This document shows, one piece after another, positions 45,241 through 53,194 of a DNA stretch of 53,194 bases. The stretch is from Comamonadaceae bacterium. Its GTDB lineage: Bacteria > Pseudomonadota > Gammaproteobacteria > Burkholderiales > Burkholderiaceae_C. The stretch lies in contig CANFYL010000004.1 of assembly GCA_947451285.1 (NCBI GenBank), positions 1 to 53,194 of the forward strand, written 5' to 3'. The number at the start of each line of letters is the position of its first letter. Position 1 is the first letter of the stretch. Position numbers and translations under genes: made by a program. The notes below the pieces were generated by a model that searched no databases, had not been told where the DNA came from, and saw only the letters and a program-made list of their open reading frames with translations.

Positions 45241-48200
45241 ATGGCCCATTTCTTCATCAACCGGCCCATCTTTGCATGGGTGATTTCGCTTTTCATTTTG
45301 GGTCTTGGTGGCTTGTCCATCACCCAGTTACCGATCTCTCAATACCCGCCTGTAGCCCCGCCATCGATTTTGATCACTGCAGGCTACCCCGGTGCTTCAG
45401 CCCAAACACTGGAAGACAGCGTGTTCAGTGTGATCGAGCGCGAGATGAATGGCTCCCCTGGCATGATTTACATGGAGTCGGTTGCCCAAGCCAATGGCAC
45501 TGGCACCATCACCATCAGCTTTGAACCCGGTACCAACCCCGACCTGGCCCAAGTCGATGTTCAAAACCGCTTGTCGCGTGCCGCGCCACGTTTACCCGCA
45601 GCTGTGACACAGCAAGGGGTCCGTGTGGAAAAAACACGTACCAACTTCTTGGTCTTCATCATGCTGTCGTCGGACTCACCCGATTTCGACATCGTGGCGT
45701 TGGGTGACTTCGGCTCACGCAATGTGTTGCCTGAAATTCAGCGCTTACCCGGCGTCGGTCAGGCGCAGTTGTTTGGTACCGAGCGCGCCATGCGTATCTG
45801 GATCGATCCTGCCAAGCTCACCGGCTTCAACCTATCTCCCGCCGATGTGAACAGCGCCATCCGTTCACAAAACGCTCAGGTATCTTCTGGAAGCATGGGC
45901 GACTTGCCCAACCTCATCACCCAATCCATGTCTGCCACGGTGGTGGTGGATGGTCAACTCAGCAGTGTTGAGCAGTTCTCCAACATCATCTTGCGAGCCA
46001 ACACCGATGGCTCTGCCGTGCGCTTGAAAGATGTGGCACGCATCGAGCTAGGGGCCCAAACCTACGCCACCTCCGCCCGCTTGAATGGCAAGCCAGCAGC
46101 CGGCATTGGCGTGCAACTTTCGCCCAGTGGCAATGCCATGGCCACAGCCAAAGCGGTGCGCGATCGTATGGCAGAACTCGAAGCCTATTTCCCCAAAGGG
46201 GTGCACTGGAGCATTCCCTACGACAGCTCCCGATTTGTGAAAATCTCGATCGCGCAAGTCGCTGAAACGCTCCTTGAAGCCATCGTCTTGGTGTTTTTGG
46301 TGATGTACCTGTTCTTACAGAACTTTCGCTACACCATCATCCCGACCATCGTGGTGCCAGTGGCCTTGATGGGCAGTTTTGCCACCTTGCTGGCCTTGGG
46401 CTTTTCGATCAACGTGTTGACCATGTTTGGCATGGTGTTGGTCATTGGTATCGTGGTGGACGACGCCATTGTGGTGGTGGAAAACGTCGAACGCATCATG
46501 AGCGAGGAGGGCTTGTCTCCTTTGGTCGCGACACGCAAAGCCATGGGTCAAATATCTGGCGCGATCGTCGGTGTGACGGTGGTCTTGATTGCCGTGTTCG
46601 TACCCTTGGCGTTTTTCAAAGGCTCCGTCGGGAATATTTACCGCCAATTCTCGGCGGTGATGGTGAGCTCAATTGCATTCTCCGCGTTCATGGCTTTGTC
46701 GCTAACGCCCGCCTTGTGCGCCACGTTGCTCAAGCCAGTTCAGGCTGGGCACCACCATGGCAAAACAGGCTTTTTTGGTTGGTTCAACCGAGGCTTCACC
46801 CGGACCACCAAAAGCTACGAGAGCTGGGTCGCGCGCATGCTTCAAGGTGCCGGACGGTATCTGTTGATTTATTTGGCCATCATCATTGCCGTGGTGGTGA
46901 TGTACCTGCGTTTACCCACCTCGTTCCTTCCCAGTGAAGACCAAGGCTATATCTTGGTCAATGTGCAGTTGCCGCCAGGTGCCACGCAACAACGCACCCA
47001 GGCAGTGATGGAGCAGGTCGAGGGCTTTGTACTCAAGCAACCCGAAGTGCAAAGCATGGTGGGTATTTTGGGATTCAGTTTTTCAGGTCAAGGACAAAAC
47101 GCTGGTCTCGCCTTTGTCACCCTCAAAGACTGGGCTGAACGCTCTGCACCTATGCAATCGGCTCAGGCTTTGGCGGGTCGCGCGTTTGGGGCGCTCATGA
47201 GCGTGCGTGATGCCTTCATCTTCCCCTTGAGCCCGCCCCCCATTCCAGAGTTGGGCACGGCCTCTGGCTTTACCTTGCGTTTGCAAGATCGTGCTGGCAA
47301 AGGCCACGAGGCTTTGGTGGCGGCGCGCAACCAACTGCTGGGCCTGGCGGCTAAGAGCCCAGTGTTGACTCAATTTCGCCCTGACGGTTTGGAAGATGCG
47401 CCACAACTGCAAATCGACATTGACCGTGACAAAGCCAACGCCTTGGGCGTGAGTTTTGATGCCATCAACACCACCATCTCTACCGCTTTGGGTTCGACTT
47501 ATATCAACGACTTCCCCAACCAAGGCCGCTTGCAACGTGTGGTGGTGCAAGCAGACACCTCGGCGCGTATGCAGCCGCATGAGTTGCTTCGCCTGACGGC
47601 ACCCAATGCACAAGGCAAATCTGTGCCCCTGTCGGCCTTTGCCAGCACGCGCTGGGTCAAAGGGGCTATGCAAACCGTACGCTACAACGGCTACCCCGCC
47701 ATGCGCATTGGCGGTGCTGCAGCGCCCGGTTACAGCTCGGGTGCTGCCATGGATGAAATGGAGCGTCTGATGGCCCAATTGCCCGAGGGCTTTGCATTTG
47801 AGTGGACCGGTCAATCACGCGAGGAGAAGCTGGCTGGCTCGCAAGCTGTCATCTTGTATGGCTTTGCTGTGCTGGCGGTGTTTTTGTGTCTGGCTGCCTT
47901 GTACGAAAGCTGGTCCATTCCTCTGTCGGTCATTTTGGTGGTGCCTTTGGGTGTTCTGGGGGTGGTGTTGGCCACATGGATGCGAGGCTACGCCAACGAT
48001 GTGTACTTCCAGGTGGGGCTGATCACCATCATTGGCTTGTCGGCCAAGAACGCGATCTTGATCATTGAGTTTGCCAAAGACCTGCATGCACAAGGCCACA
48101 GTTTGATTGAATCGGCATTGGCTGCCGCGCACATGCGTTTTCGACCCATCCTGATGACCTCTATGGCCTTCATGCTGGGTGTGCTGCCCTTGGCCATTGC

Positions 48201-48396
48201 CAGTGGCGCAGGCTCTGCCAGCCAACGTGCCATTGGCACGGGGGTGATTGGTGGCAGTTTGCTGGGTACGGTGCTGGCTGTGTTTTTTGTACCGGTCTTT
48301 TTTGTAGTGGTGCGCAGCATTTTCAAAGGCAGCGAACGCCAGCACCGATTCGATGCCGAGCATGGTCACCAACTGGGAGTCGACCGTCATGAGTAA
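45241..48396 (+). CDS. RND multidrug efflux permease (HAE1, AcrB/MexB family)
   Basis: A 1051-residue inner-membrane pump driven by protons, with two repeats of six helices and large periplasmic loops. The start MAHFFINRPIFAWVISL and the proton-relay pair in GIVVDDAIVVVENVERIM are diagnostic of hydrophobe/amphiphile exporters; FLPSEDQGYILVNVQLPPGAT and the late LIIEFAKDLHAQGHS also fit. It starts 12 bp after the adaptor gene. Substrates cannot be predicted. Confidence 0.96.
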   Translation: MAHFFINRPIFAWVISLFILGLGGLSITQLPISQYPPVAPPSILITAGYPGASAQTLEDSVFSVIEREMNGSPGMIYMESVAQANGTGTITISFEPGTNPDLAQVDVQNRLSRAAPRLPAAVTQQGVRVEKTRTNFLVFIMLSSDSPDFDIVALGDFGSRNVLPEIQRLPGVGQAQLFGTERAMRIWIDPAKLTGFNLSPADVNSAIRSQNAQVSSGSMGDLPNLITQSMSATVVVDGQLSSVEQFSNIILRANTDGSAVRLKDVARIELGAQTYATSARLNGKPAAGIGVQLSPSGNAMATAKAVRDRMAELEAYFPKGVHWSIPYDSSRFVKISIAQVAETLLEAIVLVFLVMYLFLQNFRYTIIPTIVVPVALMGSFATLLALGFSINVLTMFGMVLVIGIVVDDAIVVVENVERIMSEEGLSPLVATRKAMGQISGAIVGVTVVLIAVFVPLAFFKGSVGNIYRQFSAVMVSSIAFSAFMALSLTPALCATLLKPVQAGHHHGKTGFFGWFNRGFTRTTKSYESWVARMLQGAGRYLLIYLAIIIAVVVMYLRLPTSFLPSEDQGYILVNVQLPPGATQQRTQAVMEQVEGFVLKQPEVQSMVGILGFSFSGQGQNAGLAFVTLKDWAERSAPMQSAQALAGRAFGALMSVRDAFIFPLSPPPIPELGTASGFTLRLQDRAGKGHEALVAARNQLLGLAAKSPVLTQFRPDGLEDAPQLQIDIDRDKANALGVSFDAINTTISTALGSTYINDFPNQGRLQRVVVQADTSARMQPHELLRLTAPNAQGKSVPLSAFASTRWVKGAMQTVRYNGYPAMRIGGAAAPGYSSGAAMDEMERLMAQLPEGFAFEWTGQSREEKLAGSQAVILYGFAVLAVFLCLAALYESWSIPLSVILVVPLGVLGVVLATWMRGYANDVYFQVGLITIIGLSAKNAILIIEFAKDLHAQGHSLIESALAAAHMRFRPILMTSMAFMLGVLPLAIASGAGSASQRAIGTGVIGGSLLGTVLAVFFVPVFFVVVRSIFKGSERQHRFDAEHGHQLGVDRHE

Positions 48397-49798
48397 GGCC
48401 ACACCGTTGTTCGGTCCCAGATCTGTGCGCTGCTGCGCTGCCTTGGTGGTGATGGGGTTGGCTGGATGCAGCCTGATCCCTACCTATGAGCGCCCAGTCG
48501 CCCCCGTCCCAACTTCTTTTGCGCAGGGAGATGGCAGCACCCAAGCAGGCGCTCCAAAAGCGAGCGCCGCCGAGATGGCTTGGCAAGATTTTTTCAAAGA
48601 CGCACGCCTTCAACGCTTGATCGAACTGGCCTTGCAAAACAACCGCGACCTGCGTGTGGCGGTGCTCAACATTGAGCAAACACGTGCCTTGCTGCAAGTC
48701 AAACGTGCCGATGAATTGCCTTCGGTCACCGCAGGCGTGACAGGTTCTCGCTTGCCCAACGCGTCGGGCGTCATCACCAGCACCTACACCGCTGGCTTGA
48801 GCGTGACGGCCTATGAGGTGGATTTGTGGGGTCGCGTGCGCGCTTTGAGTCAGGCCGCACAGGCCCAGTTGCTGGCCAGCGAGGAGGCCCGCAAGACGGT
48901 GCACATCGCCTTGGTCGCTTCGGTGGCCAATGCTTACTTGAATGTGCGGACCGATGAGGCCTTGCTGCAGATTGCGCGTGACACCGTTGCTTCTCGCGAG
49001 ACGTCGCTGCAACTCACCCAACTCAAGTTCAACCACGAAGCTGCGTCTCAATTGGAGCTGAGTTTGGCCCAGTCCTTGTTAGAAGCTGCCAAAGCCTCAC
49101 TGGCGCAATTCACGCGGCTGCGTTCGCAAGATGAGAATGCGCTGGTGTTGTTGCTCGGTCAAAGTCTGCCCACCGACTTGCCGCAAGGCTTGCCGCTCAC
49201 GCAACAAGCTTTGCTGCCCGATTTGCCTGCAGGCATGCCCGCAGAGCTGTTGTTACGCCGCCCTGATGTGCGTCAAGCCGAACAACTGCTGCAAGCCAAC
49301 AACGCCAACATCGGTGCTGCACGCGCGGCCTTTTTCCCACGCATCAGCTTGACCGGCAGTGCCGGCTTGGTCAGCGGTGACATGAGCGCTTTGTTCAACA
49401 ACGGCAATGCTGCCTGGTCGTTTGCACCGCAGGTGGTGTTGCCGATCTTTGATGCTGGCCGCAACCAAGCCAATTTGGACGCAGCCAAAGTGGGCCGAGA
49501 CATCGCGGTGGCCCAGTACGAAAAAGCCATTCAGGTGGGGTTCCGTGAAGTCTCCGATGCGCTGGCCGCACGCGACAGCTTTAACGAACAAGTGCGTGCC
49601 CAAAACGCTCAACTCAGGGCTGAACAAACACGTGTGCAACTCACCGATTTGCGTGTGGCAAATGGCGCGTCCAACACCTTGGAGTTGCTGGACGCCAAAC
49701 GGTCTTTGTTTGCCACGCAACAAGCCACCGTGCTGGCCCAAACCCAGCAATTGCAAAACTTGGTGAACCTCTACAAGGCCTTGGGCGGCGGTTGGTAA
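48389..49798 (+). CDS. RND efflux outer-membrane lipoprotein (NodT/OprM family)
   Basis: A 469-residue TolC-like channel. The lipobox MGLAGC gives a lipidated Cys27. The two structural repeats each begin with an efflux-type helical hairpin; YEVDLWGRVRALSQAA and LLLRRPDVRQAEQLLQANNANIGAARAAFFPRISLTGSAG are family hallmarks. The ATG at 48389 overlaps the permease stop by 8 bp. Completes a tripartite pump operon. Confidence 0.95.
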   Translation: MSKATPLFGPRSVRCCAALVVMGLAGCSLIPTYERPVAPVPTSFAQGDGSTQAGAPKASAAEMAWQDFFKDARLQRLIELALQNNRDLRVAVLNIEQTRALLQVKRADELPSVTAGVTGSRLPNASGVITSTYTAGLSVTAYEVDLWGRVRALSQAAQAQLLASEEARKTVHIALVASVANAYLNVRTDEALLQIARDTVASRETSLQLTQLKFNHEAASQLELSLAQSLLEAAKASLAQFTRLRSQDENALVLLLGQSLPTDLPQGLPLTQQALLPDLPAGMPAELLLRRPDVRQAEQLLQANNANIGAARAAFFPRISLTGSAGLVSGDMSALFNNGNAAWSFAPQVVLPIFDAGRNQANLDAAKVGRDIAVAQYEKAIQVGFREVSDALAARDSFNEQVRAQNAQLRAEQTRVQLTDLRVANGASNTLELLDAKRSLFATQQATVLAQTQQLQNLVNLYKALGGGW

Positions 49799-49820
49799 GG
49801 AGCTTTTAAAATTTCGGCCC

Positions 49821-50333
49821 ATGACCGAAGTCTTGTTTGCTGCTTATTTCGTCGTCTTGTTAGCGACGCTGGTTTTCAAAACCCCTATCGTCAAGGGCCC
49901 TTGGCTGTTTTTGCTGCGAGCTTTTTTCCCAAACTGGAAGTTCTTTCATGCCGTCGGGCATGTGCCTCAGTTGTTTGCGCGTGCCGCAAGCTGCAACGAG
50001 GCCGGGGACACCCTTTGGTCTGACTGGGTATTGATTTACCCACGTCTTACCCGCCGCTGGTACCACCTGCTGCACAACGCCGATACCAACCTGGGTCTGG
50101 CTCAGCAGAACTTGGTCGATCACTTGTGGGCCGACCTGTATGACTTACCAGAAGGTGCGGATCCGCGTGGTTTGGTGACCTATGCCATGGCATCGCGTTT
50201 GGCCCAACAGTTTTTGAGCGAGCTGCATCCCGGCATGCGCCAGTACCAGTTTGAGTTGCGCATGGTCTTGTCAGACCGTAACCAAGTGGTGGATACCCAA
50301 GTGATGATGACGGCTCCAGAGGTCGCATGCTGA
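49821..50333 (+). CDS. Membrane-anchored protein of unknown function, partner of the HTTM gene
   Basis: A 170-residue protein with an N-terminal hydrophobic helix (residues 4-21) and a second, weaker one near 28-36, followed by a soluble part rich in Trp, His and Leu (WSDWVLIYPRLTRRWYHLLHNADTNLG) and a charged C-terminal region. I recognise no domain. The stop overlaps the next gene by 7 bp, so the two products are probably made together. The ribosome site is unclear: the nearest GGAG is 18 bp upstream. Confidence 0.75.
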   Translation: MTEVLFAAYFVVLLATLVFKTPIVKGPWLFLLRAFFPNWKFFHAVGHVPQLFARAASCNEAGDTLWSDWVLIYPRLTRRWYHLLHNADTNLGLAQQNLVDHLWADLYDLPEGADPRGLVTYAMASRLAQQFLSELHPGMRQYQFELRMVLSDRNQVVDTQVMMTAPEVAC

Positions 50334-51127
50334 TTGACGCCCCTTTGGTGCTGGCAGTTCGAACCCTAGAGGTTTTGTTTGCTCTGAGTTTGGCCATTCA
50401 GACCCTGGAGTTTTTGCGCATGGGTGCTGCCACGTCTGAAGCAGGCTTATGGTCCTGGTCTGTGCAACGCAGCGATATCCCTGATGCAAAATTTCGCCGT
50501 TTCTTGGATGTTTTGTTCGCACCCGACATGCACCGACTGAACCTATGCCTGCGTTTGATAGCGGCTGTCTGGCTTGCTCTGTATGGCAGTTCGCTGGGCT
50601 TGGTGGTGGGCTTGTTTGTGAGCAATGTGCTGGTGCTGATCCGTTGGCGCGGTGCCTTCAATGGCGGCAGCGATTTTTTGACACTGGTGGTGTTGACGGG
50701 CTTGTTGATCGCTCAATTGGTCGGGGTATTCGGTGATGTGGTGTTGGGCTGGCAAGCTGGACTGTGGTACATCACCATCCAGGCCATTACCTCGTATTTC
50801 ATGTCGGGGTGGGTCAAGATCATGCGGCGCGAATGGCGCAGCGGTGCGGCCATGACCATTTTTTTAAACGCGGCCATTTACGGGCCTTTGTCGGAGCGCC
50901 ATCTGCTGCGCAACCGTGGCGTGGCCTTGCTGTGCGCGTGGGCCTTCATCGTGTGGGAATGCTGCGCGCCCTTGGCCTTGGTCAGCCTCGAACTGGCCAC
51001 GGTGTTTTGTGCCCTGGCCGGCGTGTTTCACTTTTTGGTGTTTTGGTTCTTTGGCTTGAACCGTTTTTTCTGGGCCTGGTTGGCCTCGTTCCCCGCCATC
51101 CTCTGGTGTGCCACGCAGTTTCAGTGA
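50327..51127 (+). CDS. HTTM-domain-like multi-pass membrane protein
   Basis: A 266-residue protein with five or more hydrophobic helices. The segments RWRGAFNGGSDFLTLVVLTGLL and YFMSGWVKIMRREWRSG (about 157-173, with Lys164) resemble the HTTM/vitamin K gamma-carboxylase-like family, in which a small residue-Gly-x2-Lys and a following Trp-x-x-Gly are typical. The bacterial function is mostly unknown. It overlaps the upstream 170-residue gene, and its 3' end overlaps the convergent ABC-F gene by 7 bp. Confidence 0.72.
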   Translation: MLIDAPLVLAVRTLEVLFALSLAIQTLEFLRMGAATSEAGLWSWSVQRSDIPDAKFRRFLDVLFAPDMHRLNLCLRLIAAVWLALYGSSLGLVVGLFVSNVLVLIRWRGAFNGGSDFLTLVVLTGLLIAQLVGVFGDVVLGWQAGLWYITIQAITSYFMSGWVKIMRREWRSGAAMTIFLNAAIYGPLSERHLLRNRGVALLCAWAFIVWECCAPLALVSLELATVFCALAGVFHFLVFWFFGLNRFFWAWLASFPAILWCATQFQ

Positions 51128-53154
51128 ACTGCGCTCTCCAATTGTTCCATCGCCTCGGTCAGCTCTAGCCAGCGCAGTTCGAGCGTTGCCAACTCGTCTT
51201 CCACGGCTTTGAGGCGTTTGCCTGCTTCGGCAATTTCGTTAGGTGCTAAGGTGCTGGCCAGTTTGTCGTGCAGGCTTTGCTTTTCAGCTTCCAGGATGGC
51301 CATGGTTTTCTCAATGCCGTCTTGTTCTTTTTTCAAGGGGCGTTTTTTCTCATGGATGTCTTTGCGCTGCTGGGCATCGTCTTTGCGTTGGTCGCGCGAA
51401 GGGATCGGTGCTTTGGCCTGAGGCGCCGGCACTGCCGCCACTGCAGGGGCCGACACGACTGCAGCCGCAGGCGCCTGCGCCGCCAAGTTGACCGCCGCCG
51501 TAGCTTCGGCGCGCAAGCGCTTGGCCTCATCCAGCAAGTAGCGCTGGTAGTCGTCCAAATCGCCATCAAAAGGCGCCACACCACCGCGTGACACCATCCA
51601 GAACTCGTCACACACAGCACGCAGCAAAGCGCGGTCGTGGCTGACCAGCATCACCGTGCCTTCAAACTCGTTGAGCGCCATGCTCAAGGCCTCGCGGGTC
51701 GCCAAGTCCAAATGGTTGGTGGGCTCGTCCATCAGCAGCAGGTTGGGGCGCTGCCACACCAGCATGCACAGCACCAAGCGGGCTTTCTCGCCACCGCTCA
51801 TGCTGCCCACGGCTTGCTTGACCATGTCGCCGCTGAAATTGAATTGACCTAAAAAGCTGCGCAGGTCTTGCTCGCGGGTGGCCTGGCCCGCGATCTTGCC
51901 TTCGCTGGTGAGCTTCTTGACCAAGTCGATCATGTGTTGCAGCGGCGTATCCGCCGGGCGCAGCACATCGAGTTCCTGTTGCGCGAAGTAACCAATGTTG
52001 AGGCCCTTGCCCTCGGTGACTTCACCGCCCAGGGCCGCCAAGTCACGCGCAATGGTTTTGACCAGAGTCGACTTGCCCTGACCGTTGGCGCCCAAGATGC
52101 CAATGCGTTGCCCCGCCAGCACCGAGCGGCTGACGTTTTGCACAATCACCGTCGGCGGTGTACCCGCTGGCGCATCCTCGGGCGCTGGGTAGCCAAAGCT
52201 CACGCCCTGCATGGACAGCATGGGGTTGGGCAAGTTGGCCGGTTCTTTGAACTCAAAGCTGAAGTCGGCATCGGCCAACAGCGGCGCAATTTTTTCCATG
52301 CGGTCAAGTGCTTTGACCCGGCTTTGCGCTTGCTTGGCTTTGCTGGCCTTGGCTTTGAAGCGCGCAATGAACTTTTGCAAGTGGGCAATCTTGTCTTGCT
52401 GTTTGGCGAACGCGTTTTGTTGCAACTCCATTTGCTCGGCGCGCATGTCTTCGAACTTGCTGTAGTTGCCACCGTAGCGCACCAGCTTGGCCGCGTCGAT
52501 GTGCAAGGTCACATTGGTCACCGCATCCAAGAACTCACGGTCGTGGCTGATCACCACCATCGTGCCTTCGTAGCGCTTGAGCCAGGCCTCCAGCCACACC
52601 AAAGCATCCAAGTCCAAGTGGTTGGTGGGCTCGTCAAGCAGCAGCAAATCGCTGGGGCACATCAAGGCGCGCGCCAACTGCAAGCGCATGCGCCAACCAC
52701 CCGAAAAGCTGTTGACTGGGTTATTCAACTCGGTGGTTTTGAAACCCAGCCCCAAGATCAAGGCTTGCGCGCGCGAGGCGGCGTCGTGCTCGCCCGCGTC
52801 GTACAGCGCCATGTAGGCGTGCCCCATGCGGTCACCGTCGCCAGAGGCTTCGGCAGCGGCCACTTCGATGCGCGCGTCGGTGAGCACGGTGTCGCCTTCA
52901 ATCACAAACTCGGTGGCGCTTTGGTCGGTCTCAGGCATGTCTTGGGCCACTTGGCCCATACGCCACTGGGCGGGGATGTAGTACTCGCCCGCATCTTCGT
53001 GCAAGCCGCCATTGAGCAGGGCAAACAGCGACGACTTGCCCGCACCGTTGCGGCCGACCAAGCCTACTTTTTCGCCGGGATTGAGGGTGACCGAGGCACT
53101 GTCGAGCAACACCTTGGCGCTGCGGCGCAAGGTGACATTTTTCAAAGTAATCAT
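51121..53154 (-). CDS. ABC-F family ATPase (YheS type)
   Basis: A 677-residue cytoplasmic protein with two ATPase domains and no membrane part. Walker A motifs are GRNGAGKSS (about 35-43) and GANGQGKST; each domain has its signature (SFSGGWRMRL, SMSGGEKARL) and LLLDEPTNHLDLD or LLMDEPTNHLDLA. The linker with FKAKASKAKQAQSRVKALDRMEKI is the ribosome-contacting arm, and the whole resembles E. coli YheS more than Uup or EttA. An Ala/Pro-rich linker precedes a C-terminal coiled coil. ABC-F proteins relieve stalled ribosomes. Confidence 0.93.
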   Translation of the reverse strand: MITLKNVTLRRSAKVLLDSASVTLNPGEKVGLVGRNGAGKSSLFALLNGGLHEDAGEYYIPAQWRMGQVAQDMPETDQSATEFVIEGDTVLTDARIEVAAAEASGDGDRMGHAYMALYDAGEHDAASRAQALILGLGFKTTELNNPVNSFSGGWRMRLQLARALMCPSDLLLLDEPTNHLDLDALVWLEAWLKRYEGTMVVISHDREFLDAVTNVTLHIDAAKLVRYGGNYSKFEDMRAEQMELQQNAFAKQQDKIAHLQKFIARFKAKASKAKQAQSRVKALDRMEKIAPLLADADFSFEFKEPANLPNPMLSMQGVSFGYPAPEDAPAGTPPTVIVQNVSRSVLAGQRIGILGANGQGKSTLVKTIARDLAALGGEVTEGKGLNIGYFAQQELDVLRPADTPLQHMIDLVKKLTSEGKIAGQATREQDLRSFLGQFNFSGDMVKQAVGSMSGGEKARLVLCMLVWQRPNLLLMDEPTNHLDLATREALSMALNEFEGTVMLVSHDRALLRAVCDEFWMVSRGGVAPFDGDLDDYQRYLLDEAKRLRAEATAAVNLAAQAPAAAVVSAPAVAAVPAPQAKAPIPSRDQRKDDAQQRKDIHEKKRPLKKEQDGIEKTMAILEAEKQSLHDKLASTLAPNEIAEAGKRLKAVEDELATLELRWLELTEAMEQLESAVH

Positions 53155-53194
53155 TGGGGGAGAGCGCCTTGCGTTAATGCGGTGTGTGTGAGGA

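Noticed and set aside
47083-47814. A 243-codon frame antisense to the RND permease
   Set aside because: High-GC codon bias on the coding strand leaves long antisense frames; the permease is complete.

Overview
The window looks like a chromosomal segment from a betaproteobacterium of the order Burkholderiales, most likely Comamonadaceae (a Limnohabitans/Rhodoferax-like freshwater organism). This rests on gene order and protein character: exbB-exbD-lpxK-Trm112-kdsB-adk, yebC-purD-plsC-hemF-nadD-rsfS-rlmH-maf-rng, icd-clpS-clpA and tolB-pal-cpoB. Species cannot be fixed from the sequence alone. Nearly all of the DNA is coding, and no gap between genes exceeds about 250 bases. I found no transposon, integrase, phage gene, CRISPR array or rRNA.

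Region 1 (1-3.2 kb) is aromatic catabolism. A truncated pobA (4-hydroxybenzoate 3-monooxygenase) is divergent from an IclR-type PobR-like regulator, with three operator-like 10-bp repeats between them. A benzoate-CoA ligase carrying a TGCA-N6-TGCA motif at its start converges on the regulator. Region 2 (3.2-6.4 kb) has tRNA-Pro and tRNA-Arg and then an accessory-looking block: two tandem secreted proteins that share an almost perfectly spaced six-cysteine domain, divergent from an FG-GAP-type lipoprotein. I do not recognise the cysteine family; it is the best candidate here for something undescribed.

Region 3 (6.4-16.1 kb) is acyl-CoA metabolism and detoxification: a Crp/Fnr regulator, an APH-like kinase, an ACAD10/11-like dehydrogenase and a Nu-class GST in one run (resembling 4-hydroxyacyl-CoA breakdown), an enoyl-CoA hydratase/3-hydroxyacyl-CoA dehydrogenase pair, a second GST, an MFS transporter coupled to a D-2-hydroxyacid dehydrogenase, and a DUF1993 protein. 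Region 4 (16.1-24.7 kb) holds lexA with a small downstream gene and two SOS boxes shared with a divergent asparaginase, the lipid A/Kdo/ExbBD cluster, xseA, sodB and a DUF192 protein.

Region 5 (24.7-37.4 kb) is housekeeping: icd, clpS, clpA, yebC, purD, an acyltransferase, hemF, nadD, rsfS (with a histone H1-like tail), rlmH, maf, rng and a glycosyltransferase, many joined by ATGA-type overlaps. Region 6 (37.4-43.8 kb) has msbA divergent from tolB-pal-cpoB, which runs into a thiosulfate-transporter-like YeeE protein and tcdA; tolQRA are not here. Region 7 (43.8-53.2 kb) has tRNA-Lys, a complete tripartite RND efflux operon without an adjacent regulator, an unrecognised membrane protein paired with an HTTM-type membrane protein, and an ABC-F ATPase of the YheS type.
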